A stretch of 64,000 nucleotides of DNA from Rhabdophis nuchalis. Lineage: Eukaryota > Chordata > Lepidosauria > Squamata > Natricidae. Position 1 is the first letter of the stretch, and each line of letters opens with the position of its first letter. The DNA lies in NCBI GenBank assembly GCA_039707465.1, contig CM077647.1, forward strand, positions 45,197,110 through 45,261,109, written 5' to 3'. Positions 58,718 to 64,000 of the stretch are shown in pieces. The notes beneath the pieces were generated by a model that was not told the origin of the DNA, did no database searches, and saw only the letters and a list, made by a program, of their open reading frames with translations. The translations under genes were made by a program, and so were the position numbers.

Positions 58718-59345
58718 ACTTTACTTTACTTTTATTAAATTTGTATACCGCCCTTCTCCCTTGCGGGACTCAGGGCAGTGAACAGGCATAATAAAACAGT
58801 AAAACATCCGTTACAAAAATACATTAAAATACATTAAAACTAATTAAATTTAAGGGCCCGTTCTAAAAACCAGATAACCATATAAAAACAGTTAATAAAA
58901 TCAACTAAAATCAATTAAAAAATTACAATCGATTAAAAGAAAACTACACCAGGCCGGCTGCATGAAATAGGTGCGTTTTCAGGGCCCGATGGAAGAGGCG
59001 CAGGTCGGTGATCGTACGAAGGTCGGGGGGGGGGCAGATCGTTCCAGAGGGCAGGGGCTGCCACAGAGAAGGCTCTCCCCCTGGGGGTCGCCAGCCAACA
59101 TTGTTTGGTCGACGGTACCCTGAGGAGGCCCGCTCTGTGGGAGCGGACTGGTCGGTGGGAGGTATTCGGTAGCAGGATGCGGTCCTGCAAGTAACCAGGC
59201 CCCATGCCATGGAGCGCTTTAAAGGTGGTTACCAACACCTTGAAGCGCACCCGGAAAGCCACAGGCAGCCAGTGCAGCTCGTGCAGGAGAGGTGTCACGT
59301 GGGAGCATCTTGAGGCCCCCAGAATCCCCCGCGTGGTTATCGAAC
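58718..59345 (-). mobile_element. L2-type LINE copy H (minus)
   Basis: Minus frame 58933-59340: RCSHVTPLLHELHWLPVAFRV, LLPNTSHRPVRSHR, WNDLPP. Left tail TTGTATACCGCCCTTCTCCC. Truncated before the reverse-transcriptase palm. Confidence 0.85.
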
Positions 59346-59828
59346 ATTGTTGAACTGCTTTACTCCAGAACAAAATCAGGAGGTCAGTGGCAGACAATAT
59401 ACAGATAAATCAGTTGGATCAGGCAATCATACAGATAATAGCTAGTAGAGAGAGAGAAACCAGTTGAAGTTAGCTGCTGCTACACACCCCACTGTTCCAG
59501 TTCTTCCAGAAAGGCTGCTCTGCTTTCCATGCTTCAGAGAGAGGATTGATGTAATGGTTCCAGAATCATGAGAATTGATAAATATTCAGGACAATGTATA
59601 TTAGATAGCTTTTTAGAAGCTTCTTTGTTGTCATTGAAGAGATCTGCTAATTACTGGAAAGGTGGTTATAAGGCAGAGGTGGGAAACTATAGACCTTTAT
59701 GACTTGTGCACTTCAACTGTAGTGAACCTGTACCAACTGATACAGGAACTACCCATGACACATATACACACATCTGCAAAGTTTCATATAGAAAATAAAA
59801 TTATAAAAGCTGACACAACATGAAGGGT

Positions 59829-60100
59829 CAGTTTAGTATAGTGGTTAAAGTAATAGGTTAGAAATTGGAAGACCATGAGTTCTAGTTGCACCTTAGGGTC
59901 AAAGCCATCTGAATAATATTTGGCCAGACTCTCTTTCTTAGTCCTAGGAGGCAGACAATGGAAAGCACTTTGAAAATCTTACCAAAAAAGTCCTGCAGTG
60001 ACTGATTCTAGGATTTTTAAAAAAAAAAATCAACACAATGTAGTATAAGATAATGTTAAAGGCAGAAAGAAATTGAACTACAAAATTTCCAAGGTCCCTT
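59829..60100 (+). mobile_element. tRNA-derived SINE followed by a CR1-like tail
   Basis: GTTTAGTATAGTGGTTAAAG (box A-like) and ATGAGTTCTAGTTGCACC (box B-like) as at 19905. At 60078-60120, AAGGTCCCTTCCATCTCTG matches the CR1 3' UTR. Confidence 0.6.
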
Positions 60101-60319
60101 CCATCTCTGTTCCTCTGTTAAATGCATAGAACTGTAGAGAAGTAGAACTAATGAGACATAAGTAATATAAAAGACTATATGGAGGAGAATTTATTTATAG
60201 AGATATGGATTTGTGCAATCTCTAATAAATAAATATCTCATGACTTTATTTTACTTTATAATTAAGAACCCCTGATTGAATGTACAATATATGCCTCATA
60301 ATCAATTAGTGATCAATAT

Positions 60320-61635
60320 TTAGATTTAGATTTAGATTTATTTGATTTATAAACCGCAACCTATCTCCACGAAGGGACTTATAAAAATAAATAAATAAAC
60401 ACATCATACAAAATACATTACAATAAAAGCTAATTAAATTTAGGAAGCCCTGTGCTAAAAATTTAATATAAATCCCACTAATTAAAAGCCTCAACCAATT
60501 TGGAACACAGTCTATATAAAATGGGCCCGAGGGCTAGGCCAGGCCGGCTTGATAGAATAAGTGCGTCTTCAACTGCTGGCGGAAGAGGCAGATGTCCGTG
60601 ATGGTCCGGAGTTCGGGGGGGAAGGTCGTTCCAGAGGGTTGGGCCCACCACAGAGAAGGCCCTTCCCCTGGGGGTCGCCAACCGGCATTGCCCAGCCGAC
60701 AGCACCCGGAGAAGACCCTCTCTATGGGAGCGAATCGGTCGAAGGGATGTATGAGGTAGGAGACGGTCTTGCACATAACTAGGCCCCGTGCCATGGAGCG
60801 CTTTAAAGATGGTTATGAACACCTTGAAGCGCACCCGAAAGGCCACAGGCAGCCAGTGCAGCTCACGCAGGAGAGGTGTTACATGGGAATACTGTGAGGC
60901 TTCTATAATTCCCCGCGCGGCCGCATTCTGTACAAACTGTAACCTACAGGTGCACCTCAAGGGGAGCCCCATGTAGAGAGCGTTGCAATAGTCTAGACGG
61001 GATGTCACGAGTGCTTGAGTGACTGTGCGAAGGGCGTCCCGGTCAAGTAGGGGGTGCAACTGGCGGACCAGGCGAACCTGGTAAAAAGCCCCCCTGGCCA
61101 CGGCCGTCACATGGTCATCCATGGTCAGCCGGGAATCCAGGAGGACACCCAGATTGCAGGCCCTTTCCACGGGGGCTAACAATTTGCCCCCAATGGCCAG
61201 TGTTGGTATGAACTGGCTGAACCGGGACATCTTCAGTGACTCCCTCCAGTCATCCCCTTCTTATTTTACCCTCAATCTTTTTCCAGCATTAGGCTCTTCT
61301 CCAGTGGCTCCTTCCTTCTCATTAGGTGGCAAAACTCAAAGTATTTGAGTTTCATCTTCAGGAACTGACCTTTTAAAGAGCAGTCAAGGTTGATCTCCTT
61401 TATGACTGATCGATTTGATTACCTTGCAGTCTAAGGGTCTTGCAGGAGTCTTCTCCAGCACCATAGTTCAAAGGCTTCAATTCTTTGACATTTAGCCTTT
61501 CTTGTGGTCCAACTTTCACAGCCATACATTGCAACCATAGCCTTGATTATACACACCTTTTGTTGGCAAGGTAATGTCTGCTTTTTAGTATGCTGTCTAG
61601 ATTTGCTATAGCTTTCTTCTCCAGGATCACTCCCC
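60320..61635 (-). mobile_element. Chimeric L2 (copy I) + BovB insertion with 12-bp target duplication
   Basis: The left part is an L2 3' portion in minus orientation (60320-61230: FNQLIP-like FSQFIPTLAIGG at its 5' limit, RLQFVQNAAARGI, LLRELHWLPV, WNDLPP, tail rich in TAAATC). At 61231 it joins an internal BovB stretch, also minus (61231-61625: GGAGAAGAGCCTAATGCTGG read in minus), with no BovB 3' end. AGTGATCAATAT occurs once on each side of the whole unit (60308-60319 and 61636-61647), so both parts entered as one event. Confidence 0.82.
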
Positions 61636-61769
61636 AGTGATCAATATAGATATTTCAATATTAAATACAGATAGTTTCTGTATTTGACACCACTGAATAG
61701 GACAGCTGTTGCATTTTGTACTACTTGCATCTTCTAGAGACTTTTAAAATGTTAATTCCAACAGAATTA

Positions 61770-64000
61770 ACCCTAGGTAGGGGTGGTGGGGTGGCGGTCA
61801 TAGTAAAGGAAGGTCTTGAGCCGAGAGAGACCATTGTGCCACAGACCACCGGTTGTGAGTCCCTCTGCATGAAGTGGGGCCTAGGGAGGCAGTTGGGCTT
61901 GCTGGTTGTATACCTGGCTCCCCGCTATGTAGCAGCAGCCTTGCCCGAGCTCCTGGAGGTGATCGCTACGGTGGCAGTCGAGACCCCCAGACTTTTAGTC
62001 ATGGGGGACTTTAACCTGCCATCGGTGGGCGAATCATCCGTGGTAGCTCGGGAGTTCATGGCTTCCATGACGGCCATGGACCTGACCCAATTAATTCAAG
62101 GCCCCACCCACGAGGGTGGACATACACCGGATCTCATCTTTGTCTCTGGCCAATGGAAGAGTGATCTGGGTATAGGGGATATAGTCATCACGCCCTTGTC
62201 ATGGTCAGACCACTCACTTCTCCGGCTCGACTTTCCGACCGCTACTCCCTTCCGCGGGGAGGCGGAACCAGAGCCACCGATCTGGTTCCGCCCCAGGCGC
62301 CTTATGGACCCTGATGGGTTCCAGACGGCGCTTGGGCCACTTCCTGTACCCCTGACCCGCGTCCCGATGGAGGACCTTGTGGCCGCATGGAATACTGCGA
62401 CCACGGGAGCCTTGGATCGGGTCACGCCCTTGCGGCCTCACTTGCGGCGGTGAGCCACCCTGGCTCCTTGGTTTACCGAGGAGCTGAGGGTGATGAAACG
62501 CCACAAGAGATGCCTAGAGAGAAGATGGAGGTCTACCCGTTCTGAATCTGACTGGACACAAGTAAGAGCCCATTTACGGACTTACATTGTGGCACTGAGA
62601 GTGGCCAAACGTCATCATTGTGCCACTCTCATAGCATCCGCAGACAACCGCCCTGCCGCCCTGTTTAGGGTGACCCGCTCCCTCCTTCAACAGAGGGTGC
62701 GGGAAGCCCCGTTACAGGGTAGAGCAGAGGAATTTGTGACTTTTCCGCAGGAGAAAATCGCTCAGATACAGAACGAGTTAGCCCCCATTGATGGCCCAGT
62801 GGGATGCCACGAGACAGATCTTGTTTGGGAGGAGTTTGACTCCGTTACTTCCGAGGATATGGACAGGTTACGTGGGCGACTGCGAGCCACCACATGTTTA
62901 TTGGATCCGTGCCCCTCCTGGCTTGTACTGGCATCCTGGGAGGTGACACGAGGTTGGCTTCAAGAGGTTGTCAACGCATCCTTAAGTGAGGGTTCCTTGC
63001 CCGCTTCCCTAAAAGAGGCTATGGATCCAGCTTTATTAACCAACTATCGTCCAGTCTCCAACCTTCCCTTCTTGGCGAAGGTTGTTGAGAGTGTGGTGGC
63101 ACAACAGTTTCCCTGTCACCTGGAGGAAGTTGATTATCTAGACCCGCGCCAGTCCGGCTTTCGGCCCGGGCATAGCACCGAGACGGCATTGGTCGCGTTG
63201 GTCGATGATCTCTGGAGGGCCAGAGATGGGGGTTGTTCCTCCATCCTGGTCCTATTAGACCTCTCGGCGGCTTTCGATACCATCGACCATGGTATCCTAT
63301 TGCATCGGCTGGGGGGGTTGGGGGTGGGAGGCACCGTTTTACGGTGGTTCACCTCCTACCTCTCTGGCCGATCGCAATTTGTGTTGACAGGAGAGCAGAG
63401 GTCGACCGCGAGACCCCTCACATGTGGGGTGCCTCAGGGGTCGGTCCTCTCGCCTCTCCTGTTCAACACATATATGAAGCCGCTGGGTGAGATCATCCGT
63501 GGTTTTGGGGTAGAGTATCACCTCTACGCTGATGATACACAGCTGTATATATCTACCCCAAACCACCCCAACGATGCCGTAGCGGTGATGTGCCAGTGCC
63601 TGGAAGCCGTGCGGATCTGGATGGGAAGTAACGGACTCAGGCTAAACCCGACCAAGACCGAGTGGCTGTGGTTTCCGGCTGCCCGATTCAACCAGCTCAC
63701 TCCATCGCTGGCCATAGGGGGTGAACATCTTGCCCCTGTGGATGGGGCGCGCAACTTGGGTGTCCTCCTGGATGCCCGGCTGTCCATGGAAGATCAAGTG
63801 GCAGCCGTGTCCAGAAGGGCGTTTTACCAGGTTCGCCTGGTTCGCCAGTTGCGCCCCCTATTGGATCGGGACGCCCTTCGCACAGTCACTCATGCTCTCG
63901 TGACATCCCGACTGGACTACTGTAACTCTCTCTACATGGGGCTTCCCTTGAGGTGCACCCGGAGACTTCAGATGGTCCAGAACGCAGCCGCGCGGGCAAT
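61770..64000 (+). mobile_element. L2-type LINE copy J (runs off the window)
   Basis: Begins within the endonuclease (RGGGVAVIVKEGLEPRE), with MGDFNLPSVGES at about 62000 and SWSDHSLLRLDFP at about 62205. Stop at 62453 by frameshift. Linker and early reverse transcriptase follow in broken frames, then the palm with LLDLSAAFDTIDH (about 63255), GVPQGSVLSPLL (about 63425) and YADD (63525-63536). Close to copy F in sequence. The 3' end lies outside. Confidence 0.88.

Larger units (their letters stand above)
31015..64000 (+). other. AHR: AHR intron 2 (continues past the window)
   Basis: From donor GTAAGA to the right edge with no PAS exon recognised. Exon 3 of AHR is short, and I looked for its conserved text in the non-repeat parts without success. 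Alternatively exon 3 is present but missed, or this is an assembly gap effect. Filled with L2, CR1, BovB, hAT, TA-type and Helitron-like sequences. Confidence 0.6.

Noticed and set aside
1..64000. CRISPR arrays, bacterial operons or phage genes
   Set aside because: The tandem repeats lack spacer structure, and introns, LINEs and SINEs show vertebrate nuclear DNA.
1..64000. Endogenous retrovirus
   Set aside because: No paired LTRs, gag, pol or env motifs were recognised; reverse-transcriptase frames are of non-LTR or Penelope type.

Overview
The window looks like squamate reptile (snake or lizard) nuclear DNA. It carries one recognisable host gene and a very dense load of transposable elements typical of squamates: CR1 and L2-type LINEs, BovB (RTE clade), an R4-clade LINE relic, a Penelope-like element, hAT, Tc1/mariner-like and Helitron non-autonomous DNA transposons, and tRNA-derived SINEs. 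No tool was run; element names come from recognising protein motifs and ends and should be read as family-level calls.

The host gene is the 5' part of the aryl hydrocarbon receptor (AHR), plus strand. Exon 1 (15563-15618) starts with ATG, encodes the first 18 residues including the basic RKRRK stretch, and lies in a CpG-rich island (about 14450-15850). Exon 2 (30827-31014) encodes the basic helix-loop-helix domain. The split codon joins in phase and both splice donors are GTAAG-type. Intron 1 is about 15.2 kb. Exon 3 was not found, so intron 2 continues beyond the right edge (more than 32.9 kb).

Layout: 1-14.4 kb, upstream flank with an old CR1 relic, an inverted Penelope-like copy, an L2 copy with an 8-bp target duplication (7215-9358), and a TA-flanked element with duplicated GC-rich cargo (11665-12710). 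14.45-15.85 kb, promoter island and exon 1. 15.6-30.8 kb, intron 1: a cluster of inverted TA-type MITEs (16.8-19.5 kb), a Tc1-like MITE, a Helitron end, a 1.5-kb hAT element with nested insertions, an R4 relic and an L2 fragment. 31-64 kb, intron 2: several L2 copies in both orientations, one multi-interrupted CR1 (39.2-46.0 kb), a BovB 3' end, an L2/BovB chimera with a 12-bp target duplication, and repeated copies of one GTAG-rich minisatellite carried inside both TA-type MITEs and Helitron-like elements.

The host gene part would encode the DNA-binding and dimerisation region of a ligand-activated transcription factor. The LINE ORFs (endonuclease and reverse transcriptase) are broken by frameshifts, stops or deletions in every copy that can be judged in full. 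The most unusual material is the minisatellite shared by two unrelated transposon classes, the hAT MITE with an 83-bp tandem array, the MITE with tandem signal-peptide-like cargo, and the L2/BovB chimeric insertion.
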